DNA of 24,879 nt from Desulfuromonas sp. (lineage in GTDB: Bacteria > Desulfobacterota > Desulfuromonadia > Desulfuromonadales > SZUA-401): assembly GCA_002869605.1 (NCBI GenBank), contig PKUI01000220.1, positions 1-24,879 on the forward strand. Reading direction: 5' to 3'. Positions 1 to 7,237 of the stretch are shown piece after piece. The notes beneath the pieces are model-generated. The model was not told the origin of the DNA and ran no database searches. It saw only the letters and a list, made by a program, of their open reading frames with translations. The translations under genes and the position numbers were made by a program. How positions within the stretch are numbered: the stretch's first letter is position 1; each line of letters starts with the position of its first letter.

Positions 1-1000
1 CAAACCCCGCATTCATATCCCCGGTGCAGTCTATCATGTCGTGCTGCGCAGCGTTGATAATCAGCCGCTGTTTGCAGACGATGAAGACTACCGCTATTTT
101 TGTCAGCTGATGCACGAAGGGGTGGAGCGTTTCGATCATCGTATCCACGCATTCTGCCTGATTCCTGACCACGCGCATATCGCTGTGCAGATTGGCGATA
201 TCTCCCTCTCACGCGTGATGCAGAATCTCAGCTTTCGCTATACGCGCTGGTTCAATAATCGCCACGAGCGTAAGGGGCCGCTATTTCGTGGTCGTTACAA
301 GGCGATTCTGGTGGACGGCGCGGCCTACCTGTTGGAGTTGGTGCGTTATATCCACCTCAACCCAATGCGCAACGGCCTGGTACACGTCCCCATCGATTAC
401 AACTGGAGCAGCCATCGCGCCTACTGCGGCAAACAGGAGCTGCTGTGGCTGACCACCGATCACGTGCTCTCGCAATTTGACCCGCACGAGCGGATCGCCA
501 TGAACCGGTTCCAGCGTTTCATGGTCGATGGTCTCTCCGAGAAGGAGCGGGACGACCTGCAGCGTGGCGGGCTCGTCGATCGCCGGGTGCTCGGCGACGA
601 GCAGTTCGTGGCGGAGGCCCTTGAGGCCCCCGTGGTGAAGGTGGGCGGTGCTGCGGAGGTGCGTGCGGTGGTCGATGTGGTTATGGAACACTACGGGATT
701 ACCCTTTGGGCATTGAAGGCGCCGGGGAAGGCACGCTTAGCCGCGGAGGCGCGAGCGGTTGCGGCCCTGAGCGTCCTTGAAGGTGGTTACGGCACCCTGA
801 CCGAGCTTGGGCGCTTGGTCGCTCGCGATCTGACCACGCTCAGTTCGGCCGTCAGTCGTTTAAAGACACGTCTTGGAGGAAATGGCAAATTGGCCGAAAT
901 AGTTAATCGATTATGGGGGTTTGTGGAATTGATCTGTCGGTCAGGGCGTCGAGATCCTGTCCACAAAGATCATAGTACGGGTAGAGGTGTCAAAAAATAA
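1..1000 (+). CDS. REP-associated tyrosine transposase (Y1/IS200-like), 5'-truncated by window edge
   Basis: The reading frame is open from base 2 and already shows the family's N-terminal signature (KPRIHIPGAVYHVVLR), so the true start lies left of the window and the GTG at 41 is only an internal codon. These proteins are single-strand DNA transposases of the Y1 HUH class that act on REP palindromes. Visible marks are PDHAHI, the metal-binding His-x-His at bases 170-178, and the ELVRYIHLNPMR segment whose Tyr is the presumed nucleophile. After the roughly 150-residue catalytic domain, the protein continues with a helix-turn-helix-like region (TLTELGRLVARDLTTLSSAVSRLKTRL) similar to the DnaA C-terminal domain, a common arrangement in this family. 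The last 35 residues are basic and look unconserved. The gene converges on the island at 1032. No REP palindrome is visible on the right side; the left side is outside the window. Confidence 0.88.
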   Translation, partial: KPRIHIPGAVYHVVLRSVDNQPLFADDEDYRYFCQLMHEGVERFDHRIHAFCLIPDHAHIAVQIGDISLSRVMQNLSFRYTRWFNNRHERKGPLFRGRYKAILVDGAAYLLELVRYIHLNPMRNGLVHVPIDYNWSSHRAYCGKQELLWLTTDHVLSQFDPHERIAMNRFQRFMVDGLSEKERDDLQRGGLVDRRVLGDEQFVAEALEAPVVKVGGAAEVRAVVDVVMEHYGITLWALKAPGKARLAAEARAVAALSVLEGGYGTLTELGRLVARDLTTLSSAVSRLKTRLGGNGKLAEIVNRLWGFVELICRSGRRDPVHKDHSTGRGVKK

Positions 1001-1031
1001 AATAGATAATGATTGTCTTGCCTCTGTTAAA

Positions 1032-1943
1032 CTAGTTTTTTTGTGTTGGTTTTTCTAAGACTGGGAACTGAGCAAGTGTATAGATTAATACTGCTGATAA
1101 TATTTTATAACAAAAAACAAATGTAGATAGGGCTATAGTTTCTTCCGGGCGAACGCCAACTTGTGTGAAAAAATAAAAATAAGAAGCGTCCCGAGTCCCG
1201 AGTCCCGAAATAGAAATAGGGAGCATTGATAGGAAAATACTAACAAAGTAGACCGCGAAAAAAAACATCGGGTCAATAGAAATTTTCAAGGCGTAACTAC
1301 ACAGATAAACAGATATATACTGGGCAATCCAAGCTAATACTGTTAATGTGAGTAGCCATGCAAATGATTTAAGGCTTATGTAGGTGTTAACTAAATTGAT
1401 TTTCAATTTTTGTACGATCGTTTTACGAGAGCGAAAACCTAAGTATGAGAATGCAATGATCAGTAATGGCAGAATAATAGGTAGTTCAAGTTTGCTTAGT
1501 TCTAGATTGAGATACGGAAATAATGTTTTACAGCCTATTATGACCATACACCCCAAGATAAATACGTCAAAAATACGGTCAAAAACACTACACTTCAACA
1601 AAACCTTTGTGTCAAAACCCATCCTTGACAGATGTGTAACCTTGGAAAATTCCCCTAATTGCCCATGGGTTAAAATCCCCCATGCAAAACTTTCAGCATA
1701 AACGTTTAGGCTTTGTCTAAATGTGATATTTATCCCGGATTTATTTAATAAATATTTCCAGCGAAGTGTTTTAACTGGAATGCTTGTGAGTGTCAAAATA
1801 AGTGCAGTAGAGATCGTCATCAAGTCAGCACTATAAAGAGTGCTAAGAATCTTTTCTGGACCAACGAAAACCACTATAGAAAAAAATATTACTGGACCCA
1901 ATAACTTTAAAAGACTAGCGGTGCTGATTGAAATTTTTTTCAC
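1032..1943 (-). CDS. Flippase-like integral membrane protein (lysylphosphatidylglycerol synthase TM / AglD-type domain)
   Basis: About 303 residues, strongly hydrophobic, with roughly eight membrane segments. The C-terminal GLGTRD motif (residues about 247-252) and the preceding FVSIFLSMLPIS stretch are typical of the LPG_synthase_TM/UPF0104 family. Related domains occur in MprF and in AglD-like proteins, where they are thought to move lipids or polyprenyl-linked sugars across the membrane. I place the start at the GTG giving MKKISISTAS, 13 bases after the upstream methyltransferase stop. The longer reading to 2036 would overlap that gene by 80 bases and adds an unconserved leader. It is the last gene of the minus-strand island operon. 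Its neighbours (a DPM1-like glycosyltransferase and a GT-C protein) suggest handling of a lipid-linked sugar, but no substrate can be read from the sequence. Composition is AT-rich. Confidence 0.78.
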   Translation of the reverse strand: MKKISISTASLLKLLGPVIFFSIVVFVGPEKILSTLYSADLMTISTALILTLTSIPVKTLRWKYLLNKSGINITFRQSLNVYAESFAWGILTHGQLGEFSKVTHLSRMGFDTKVLLKCSVFDRIFDVFILGCMVIIGCKTLFPYLNLELSKLELPIILPLLIIAFSYLGFRSRKTIVQKLKINLVNTYISLKSFAWLLTLTVLAWIAQYISVYLCSYALKISIDPMFFFAVYFVSIFLSMLPISISGLGTRDASYFYFFTQVGVRPEETIALSTFVFCYKILSAVLIYTLAQFPVLEKPTQKN

Positions 1944-1956
1944 AATAGTTACAGTC

Positions 1957-2748
1957 TTATATTGTTTTTTTAGCAATAACAAAAAATGCCCAAGACAAAC
2001 GTCTAAGTCCCTGTATCTTAGTGAGTAAGCGGTCAACCCCGATGAGCGTTTTCACTAGTAGGGTTGGGGCTGGAAAGTATCGACCGAGGTCGATAATATC
2101 CGGAATGCAAAATGGATATGCAAAGAGCCCAAAATAACTGAAGTGAGTTGTTTTAAAATGACGTGATAGTATTTTATTGTATAGATCAGCAGATAGGCTC
2201 TTATGTGTCTCTGAAAAATGGTCGTCACGATGACCAATTAGATTTTCCATCCACCTTAGGGGGCCACTGTTCGGGTCTGCTAGTATTAATGTTCCATTAG
2301 GTTTCAAGACCCTTTTAATCTCCCTTAGGGCACTTTCAAAATCATCAATATGGTGTAGAACACCCTTGGAGTGTATGACATCGAAATAATTATTTTTAAA
2401 AGGAAGGTTTAGAACGTCTGCCTCGGCGACAGTCATGCCATTATTTTGTGCACGAACAAGCATCTCATGACTGAGGTCAATGCCGATTAATTTTCGGTTT
2501 CCTCCAAGTTCTTTCTCTGCAATAAGTAACCAGCCCGTGCCACAACCAATGTCTAGCCATTTTCCTTCAGCAGGCACAGAGGAAAGCATCATTTTGCTCC
2601 ACCAGAGATGATAGGTTCTTGAATAAGGTTTTCGGTAGCGAATGTCATCATATAGAGAGGAGACTTTGTCCTGTACGGCTCGTTCTTTAGATGGCATTTT
2701 CGGCGTGTTTTTACCGTTATGTTTAATGTTAAAACGATTGTTATTCAT
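1957..2748 (-). CDS. Class I SAM-dependent methyltransferase (Methyltransf_11/UbiE-like)
   Basis: A 263-residue protein with the Rossmann-fold SAM-binding motif I WLDIGCGTG at residues 64-72, an acidic residue after strand 2 (GIDLS), motif II/III regions EADVLNLPF and YFDVIHSKGVLHHI, and the usual RVLKPNGTLILADP segment. These place it among small-molecule O-/C-/N-methyltransferases of the Methyltransf_11 group. The substrate is not predictable. The C-terminal 90 residues (from about LIGHRDDHF) are hydrophobic-aromatic and fit a lipid-like or glycan substrate, but this is inference. It starts 9 bases after the radical SAM stop and its stop is followed 13 bases later by the flippase-like gene, so it sits inside a minus-strand operon. 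The Shine-Dalgarno is weak. The ATG at 2748 is the only early start that does not cut into conserved sequence. Confidence 0.85.
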   Translation of the reverse strand: MNNNRFNIKHNGKNTPKMPSKERAVQDKVSSLYDDIRYRKPYSRTYHLWWSKMMLSSVPAEGKWLDIGCGTGWLLIAEKELGGNRKLIGIDLSHEMLVRAQNNGMTVAEADVLNLPFKNNYFDVIHSKGVLHHIDDFESALREIKRVLKPNGTLILADPNSGPLRWMENLIGHRDDHFSETHKSLSADLYNKILSRHFKTTHFSYFGLFAYPFCIPDIIDLGRYFPAPTLLVKTLIGVDRLLTKIQGLRRLSWAFFVIAKKTI

Positions 2749-2757
2749 GGGTGATGG

Positions 2758-4239
2758 CTAAGTAAGTTGTTTCTTACGGCTGAAACGATTGGAAAGTAGG
2801 ATTTTAAACCCGTCTAAATAGCGAAAAAACAAATCTGGGTATTTTAGCGCCCAGAGAGTATTCTTAAGAATAATCCTCGGCTGAAGGAAGAATTCACTCA
2901 TTGCTTGGCGCTGGAACTCTATTAATTCGTCAGAACTCCTATCTTTTGGGACATATATCAACTCCTGTCCCCTCCAGCCTGCCCAGGTCGAATATCCGTC
3001 CCAATCATTTGGGCGGAACTCCCCCGATTCAAGAGCCAAATCATAAAGGGGGGTCCCGGGGAATGGGACCGTAATTGTAAATTGTGCAAAGCCCGGCATG
3101 AGTTCTTTTGCAAACGCAATTGTCTCCCGGCTTTCCTCTCTGGTTTCAGTAGGCAATCCTAGCATGAAAAAAGCAGCCGTATGTAAGCCTGCGTCATGAG
3201 CCCATTTGAAGGCTTGGCGTATCTGTTGTTTTGATATCTTTTTATTGACCATATTAATTAGTCGTTGAGAGCCAGACTCAACGCCAAAGTGCACGCTCCA
3301 GCAGCCTGCTCTTTTGAGCAGATTAAGTAGGTCGCTATCTATAGTGTCGACCCGTGTTTCACAACTCCAAGATATTTTTTGATTCAAGCCTCTTGAAATG
3401 AGCTTCTCACAAATGTCCGTTACATGTTTGCGGTTTAAGGTGAAGCAAGAGTCATAGAATATAAGCTCACGCGCGCCATATTCCTCAATAAGAGTCTCAA
3501 TTTCTTTGAGCACCCGTTCGGAAGATTTTAAGCGTAACTCTCTACCAATTGTCTGGGAGCAGAAGGCGCAGTTCATGGGGCACCCCCGAGAGGTTAAGAT
3601 GCAATGCGAAGGCAATCTACGAAACCTGCTAGTCGTCGGGCGATACTTTTGCATTGGGAGTAGGTGCCAGGCGGGCATAGGGATTGTGTCTAGGTCTATT
3701 ACTGGGTTGCGGGGTGGATTAAGTACTATGCCTTGATCATTTCTTAGAGCTATCCCTTGTATGTTTTTGAGTGGTCTGTGGTGGCTAAGATTGTCAATTA
3801 GTTCCACGAATGTAATATCACCTTCTCCGAGCACTAAGTAATCGACCCATGGGAAGTTTTCTAAAGTTTGCTCAGGGAGAATGGTTGGATGTGCTCCGCC
3901 GAAGATGAGGGTTTTTTCAGGGGTGTTGGTTTTTACCTTTTCTGTCAGACTTCGTACTACCGAATACATTGGCGTCATGAAGGAAAGTCCAATGTATTTT
4001 GCGCTTGATTTACAGATGTGGTCTGCTGCCAGTTCTAAGGTGTGACCTTCAGCCATAGCATCGTATATGGCAACACTGACGCCCGCCTGCTCCAATACGG
4101 CAGCTATCGTAGCAAGACCAAAGGGCATCGTGTTAGGACCATGTTTCGCAAGTTTCCCATAGCGCATGTCCGATATGAGGGGAGGTTGAACCAGAAGCAC
4201 ATCACAATTGGCGATATTTAAAGTTTTGTTTTTTGACAT
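2758..4239 (-). CDS. B12-binding-domain radical SAM protein
   Basis: A 493-residue protein with the standard two-part architecture. An N-terminal cobalamin-binding-like Rossmann domain covers about residues 12-150 (DVLLVQPP, GLATIAAVLEQAGV, GLSFMTPMY, FGGAHPTILPE). A radical SAM barrel follows from about 210, with the CX3CX2C cluster ligands at Cys220, Cys224 and Cys227 (RGCPMNCAFC). Later family motifs include FGVESGSQRLI and FFMLGLPTETREES. Where canonical cobalamin domains carry DxHxxG, this protein has DAMAEG at 60-65, with Met in the His position, so the His-on binding mode is unlikely. Members act as methylases or cyclases on lipids, sugars or antibiotics, and the substrate here is unknown. 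It lies second behind the interrupted glycosyltransferase (36-base gap) and 9 bases before the methyltransferase, consistent with a glycan/lipid tailoring operon. Confidence 0.87.
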   Translation of the reverse strand: MSKNKTLNIANCDVLLVQPPLISDMRYGKLAKHGPNTMPFGLATIAAVLEQAGVSVAIYDAMAEGHTLELAADHICKSSAKYIGLSFMTPMYSVVRSLTEKVKTNTPEKTLIFGGAHPTILPEQTLENFPWVDYLVLGEGDITFVELIDNLSHHRPLKNIQGIALRNDQGIVLNPPRNPVIDLDTIPMPAWHLLPMQKYRPTTSRFRRLPSHCILTSRGCPMNCAFCSQTIGRELRLKSSERVLKEIETLIEEYGARELIFYDSCFTLNRKHVTDICEKLISRGLNQKISWSCETRVDTIDSDLLNLLKRAGCWSVHFGVESGSQRLINMVNKKISKQQIRQAFKWAHDAGLHTAAFFMLGLPTETREESRETIAFAKELMPGFAQFTITVPFPGTPLYDLALESGEFRPNDWDGYSTWAGWRGQELIYVPKDRSSDELIEFQRQAMSEFFLQPRIILKNTLWALKYPDLFFRYLDGFKILLSNRFSRKKQLT

Positions 4240-4275
4240 ATATATTCTTTACTGCGTTAGCAGGGCGTTTAGGAG

Positions 4276-5136
4276 TTAATCGTGAAGTTCACGTCGAATA
4301 GCAGAGACTTGATCACAGACAAGACCAAAAAGAAAGGTTAATAGTGTTGTTATGGAAAGCAAGACGGTCGAATCCCCAATATCGAATCGTCCACTGGACC
4401 ATATGTCAATACCTAGGCTGGTAAGCGATAAAGCCATTAATGTAGCAGCTGCAGACAGGAAAACTTTTAATGGCTCAAACAAGACTGTCAACCTTAGCAT
4501 GAGCAACATTGTCTGAGGGCCATGCTTTAGCTGTCTTACGGTGCTGCTCCCTTTGCGCTTTTGTACGATGATTGGTATCCAGGCGATGTCGTGTTAGCCC
4601 TTTAGTAGGGCAAAAGTAGAAGTAGTTGAAAAAGAGAACCCCCTAGGCATCAAGTGGATATATTTTAATATTACATCCCTCCTGAGGATTCTTAGTCCGG
4701 AGTTGAGGTCAGGGATTTTTTCACCAGCCAAAAAGTTTGCAAAATGTTTCAGTATGAATTTTCCTGGAGCTCGGTTGAGGGGGGTGTGGGAATCTGCATT
4801 ACGGGTTCCCACTATCATATCATATTCATCTCTGGCCTCCATGAGGTGGCGAACATCCTCGATGCGATGTTGCCCATCTGCATCACAAAAAAGGACGAAG
4901 GTCGTTTGTGCCTTAAGTATCCCTGTTCTAAGAGATGCGCCATATCCTTGATTTGAAGTATGGCGGACAACGGTTGCTCCGGTTTTTTCTGCCATCTGAG
5001 CTGTTTCGTCTGTAGAGCCATCGTCAATAATGAGTATTCGACATTCGGGGAATGCTTTGAGTAGTGACGAGGCAACACTTTCAATAGATTCTTCTTCGTT
5101 AAATGCCGGGACAATAATTGTTACATTGTTATTCAT
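4276..5136 (-). pseudogene. Family 2 glycosyltransferase (DPM1-like, with C-terminal membrane segments) interrupted by an in-frame TAA
   Basis: Two open segments, 4594-5136 and 4276-4593, lie in the same frame and together form one glycosyltransferase. The first encodes 180 residues with VTIIVPAFNEEESI, IIDDGSTDET (Asp38-Asp39) and the DxD-type CDADGQHR, as in polyprenyl-phosphate mannose/glucose synthases. The TAA at 4596-4594 (codon 181) falls in ALLKG*HDIAWIPI, where relatives usually have a Tyr after the Gly. Translation beyond it gives the expected VQKRKGSSTVRQLKHGPQTMLLMLRL linker and two hydrophobic segments ending in FGLVCDQVSAIRREL. No frame change is needed, so a single base change from TAT or TAC explains it. 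The catalytic domain alone might still be made, without its membrane anchor. I chose ATG 5136 because an AGGA lies 7 bases upstream; GTG 5142 has no space for a ribosome site. Sequencing error or readthrough remain possible. Confidence 0.82.
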
Positions 5137-5138
5137 AA

Positions 5139-6869
5139 TCACTTCCTAAACTTCTGTAGAATTTCCAAGGCCAATGTGTTCTGAGGATCAAAAGTTATCA
5201 CGTATTGCATTGTGCGAATAGCTTCTTCCCATTTTCCTGCACGCGCTTGTGCATACCCCAAATACGCATAAAGTTGAATGCGATCTGGTGCCGCAGTGAC
5301 GGCCCTCTGGGCATATTCGAGCGATTTTGTAAAGTCCCCTAGGTCCCCTAGTATCATTGCGTAAAGGTTTAAATAGTCGGGCATGTTTGGGAAAGCTTTC
5401 AGGGAGAATTCTACTGAGTTTTTTGCTGGCTCCAATTGTCCCAAACGATAATAGGCAGTTGCAAGGGTGAAATAGTGTTTTGCACTTGGGAGTAAGTTGG
5501 TAGCTATTTTTGCTTCATTCAAAGCCTCTGCATAATTACCTTCTCCCATAAGATAAAGATACAAATGATTGTGTGGCCTATGGTTGTGGGGTGTTAGTTT
5601 GGCATTCTTGCTCCAGAATAATACAGGGTCATTCCACATCTGGTTACGTTGAACGGTTAGAATCGCTAGGATTACTAGTAGTGGCAGGAATAATTGTGGC
5701 CTGATTTTGGGGAGGTATTGATTTGTGAATCCTAAAAACACAATAATCAATCCTAGACTTGGCAGATAAAGACGATGTTCATACATGACGTCAAGCGGGA
5801 AAATGCTCGACTCGAGGGAGATGGTTAGAAAATACCAAGTTATTCCTAGTGCAATAATAGGTGATTTTTTTCTTAGGATAAATGTTGTTGCGATGGAGAG
5901 ACAGATTCCTGATAGCCCGACTATGCTGCGAAAATTATATAGATTTTTAACAAGGGGATGACCGTAGTCAAGTATTTGGTCTATGGGCCAGAAGTACAGC
6001 CGAACATATTTCCAGACAATTATAAATTGGGTAAATAAGTAATGAAATCTCCAGACTGATGAATCGCCAAAAGTAAGTCTATAAGATCCACTGTTGGTTT
6101 CATGATAGTAGTATTTAATTTCAGTTTTATGTAGCGTAGATTCGCCAGCTAAAAACTGTTGCAATACAAGGAATATTGTTGTCGAAAAGAATGGAAGTAT
6201 ATAAATAAAATTCGACCACTTATATTTCTTCCCTTTTTCTAATATAAAAAAATCAAATGCTAAAATACAAAATGGCAGTAGTGCTGCATTCTCTTTGCTT
6301 AGTCCAGAGGAAAAGCCTAGAATGAGGGATGTTCCATAGAATAAGATGTGTTTTTTGTCGGCCAATTTTCCGGCGGATTTGTAGGTTTTTTTTGCATAGA
6401 CAAAGCAAATCAATGAGAGGAGGAATAGTAGTGCGTACAGACTCGTCATGCGTTGAACAATATACGTTACTGCCTGAGTCTGGATAGGGTGAATTGCAAA
6501 AAACAAGGTTCCAACAACAGGGATCCAATTCGATTTATCCCATATTATTTTCAATAATAAATAAACAGAAACTGAAGCTCCAATATGAATAAGAATATTG
6601 GTTAGGTGGTAGCTGGTTGTGTCTAGTCCTGAAATAAAGTAATTAAGCGAAAATGTAAGATAGGCTAAGCCTCTATTTTTAAATAAATTTTTAATGCTGT
6701 GAGACAGAGATCGTATGTCAATATTTTCATAAATGTTATTGAAATCATCATAGTACCAAGGTGCCGTAAGTGTGTGCAGGTAACACGCGAGAATAGCCAA
6801 TGCGACTACTAGAATTTGTAGATAGGGGTTGCGTATTAACTTTCTAATATTTGCTTTTTCTGAAAACAT
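5139..6869 (-). CDS. GT-C-type multi-membrane protein with C-terminal TPR repeats (TMTC/PMT-like)
   Basis: A 576-residue protein. The first ~420 residues hold about ten membrane segments, with a YYDDF acidic pair at Asp41-Asp42 in the first periplasmic loop, then HPIQTQAVTYIVQRMTSLYAL, SGLSKENAALLP and MYEHRLYLPSLG. These motifs recur in the TMTC/PMT-like class of polyprenyl-phosphate-sugar-dependent transferases. From about residue 430 the chain is soluble and repeats the TPR pattern roughly four times (for example NYAEALNEAKIATNLLP, LGDFTKSLEYAQRAVTAAPD, AGKWEEAIRTMQYVITFDPQN). A function in glycosylating a secreted or surface substrate is inferred from family and neighbours, not shown. It is the first gene of the minus-strand operon, with AGGAAGG about 9 bases before ATG. 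Two bases separate its TGA from the glycosyltransferase start, so the two products probably act as donor-maker and transferase. AT-rich. Confidence 0.8.
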   Translation of the reverse strand: MFSEKANIRKLIRNPYLQILVVALAILACYLHTLTAPWYYDDFNNIYENIDIRSLSHSIKNLFKNRGLAYLTFSLNYFISGLDTTSYHLTNILIHIGASVSVYLLLKIIWDKSNWIPVVGTLFFAIHPIQTQAVTYIVQRMTSLYALLFLLSLICFVYAKKTYKSAGKLADKKHILFYGTSLILGFSSGLSKENAALLPFCILAFDFFILEKGKKYKWSNFIYILPFFSTTIFLVLQQFLAGESTLHKTEIKYYYHETNSGSYRLTFGDSSVWRFHYLFTQFIIVWKYVRLYFWPIDQILDYGHPLVKNLYNFRSIVGLSGICLSIATTFILRKKSPIIALGITWYFLTISLESSIFPLDVMYEHRLYLPSLGLIIVFLGFTNQYLPKIRPQLFLPLLVILAILTVQRNQMWNDPVLFWSKNAKLTPHNHRPHNHLYLYLMGEGNYAEALNEAKIATNLLPSAKHYFTLATAYYRLGQLEPAKNSVEFSLKAFPNMPDYLNLYAMILGDLGDFTKSLEYAQRAVTAAPDRIQLYAYLGYAQARAGKWEEAIRTMQYVITFDPQNTLALEILQKFRK

Positions 6870-7028
6870 GCTCGTGGACCTTCCTGCCGATCAGAATATC
6901 TTTGGATGATGCCTCAAGTGTTAAGTTGCTTGTGCTCTCCACCTCCAAAATTCTCATCCTAGTACGTCAAGATTTGAATCGCCACTTTAAAATTATGCAT
7001 TCGAGTTAGCGTTTGTTGTTTATGTCGT

Positions 7029-7063
7029 CCTTGGGGCGAGGTAGTTCCCAAGGTGTTTTTGTT
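7029..7063 (+). terminator. Orphan intrinsic terminator-like hairpin upstream of mraZ
   Basis: CCTTGGG (7029-7035) pairs perfectly with CCCAAGG (7047-7053) around an 11-base loop and is followed on the plus strand by TGTTTTTGTTTT. The T-run lies only on the plus-strand side, so it would stop rightward transcription arriving from 6870-7028, where no plus-strand gene now exists. Confidence 0.5.
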
Positions 7064-7148
7064 TTGGTTGGTAAATATGTTCTTGCGGAAAGCGGTTTGT
7101 TCCACCGTTCCCCGCCCTATCAAATAGAGTCATAACTACCTTATAGAT

Positions 7149-7165
7149 CAAGGAAAAATTCCTTG
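7149..7165. promoter_or_regulatory. Perfect 7-bp-arm palindrome overlapping the mraZ -35 element
   Basis: CAAGGAA-AAA-TTCCTTG is an exact inverted repeat whose last three bases are the first three of the -35 hexamer TTGACA. Position and symmetry fit a repressor operator. A short hairpin in RNA is unlikely to matter because it lies upstream of the predicted transcription start. No regulator can be named. Confidence 0.45.
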
Positions 7166-7191
7166 ACAGTCCTTGGTTTGGCCAGTATATT
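7163..7191 (+). promoter_or_regulatory. Sigma-70-type promoter of the dcw operon (PmraZ)
   Basis: TTGACA at 7163-7168 and TATATT at 7186-7191 are separated by exactly 17 bases, which is a full -35 consensus and a 5/6 -10 match at optimal spacing. Transcription would start near 7198 and leave a leader of about 40 bases before the mraZ ATG at 7238. Confidence 0.75.
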
Positions 7192-7192
7192 T

Positions 7193-7230
7193 CCCAAAAG
7201 ATGTAATTTGGTGTCAATCCGACCCAAAAG
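7193..7230. promoter_or_regulatory. Direct repeat CCCAAAAG x2, candidate MraZ operator
   Basis: CCCAAAAG occurs at 7193-7200 and 7223-7230, 30 bases apart start to start (about three helical turns), flanking the predicted start site. Read on the minus strand each contains TGGG, the core of the MraZ-binding repeat described in E. coli (TGGGN units). Spacing differs from the E. coli 10-base period, so assignment to MraZ is inference. Confidence 0.35.
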
Positions 7231-7237
7231 GTGGGAC

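Larger units (their letters stand above)
6870..7237. other. Divergent intergenic region between the glycan island and mraZ
   Basis: About 370 bases without a credible gene. On the plus side it holds a terminator-like hairpin (7029-7063), a 17-base palindrome (7149-7165), the mraZ promoter (7163-7191) and two CCCAAAAG repeats. For the minus operon I find only a ribosome site (AGGAAGG just left of 6895) and a poor -10 candidate, CATAAT on the minus strand near 6994-6999, without a recognisable -35. Its promoter therefore remains unassigned. Confidence 0.6.

Noticed and set aside
1188..1207. Three tandem copies of a 7-base unit (gtcccga-like)
   Set aside because: It encodes the conserved GLGTRD motif of the flippase-like protein. 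The repetition is short, is not a multiple of three, and is explained by coding.
4594..4596. Recoding or programmed readthrough of the TAA in the glycosyltransferase
   Set aside because: No downstream stem-loop or special context was seen, and TAA is the least likely stop codon for readthrough; a nonsense mutation is simpler.
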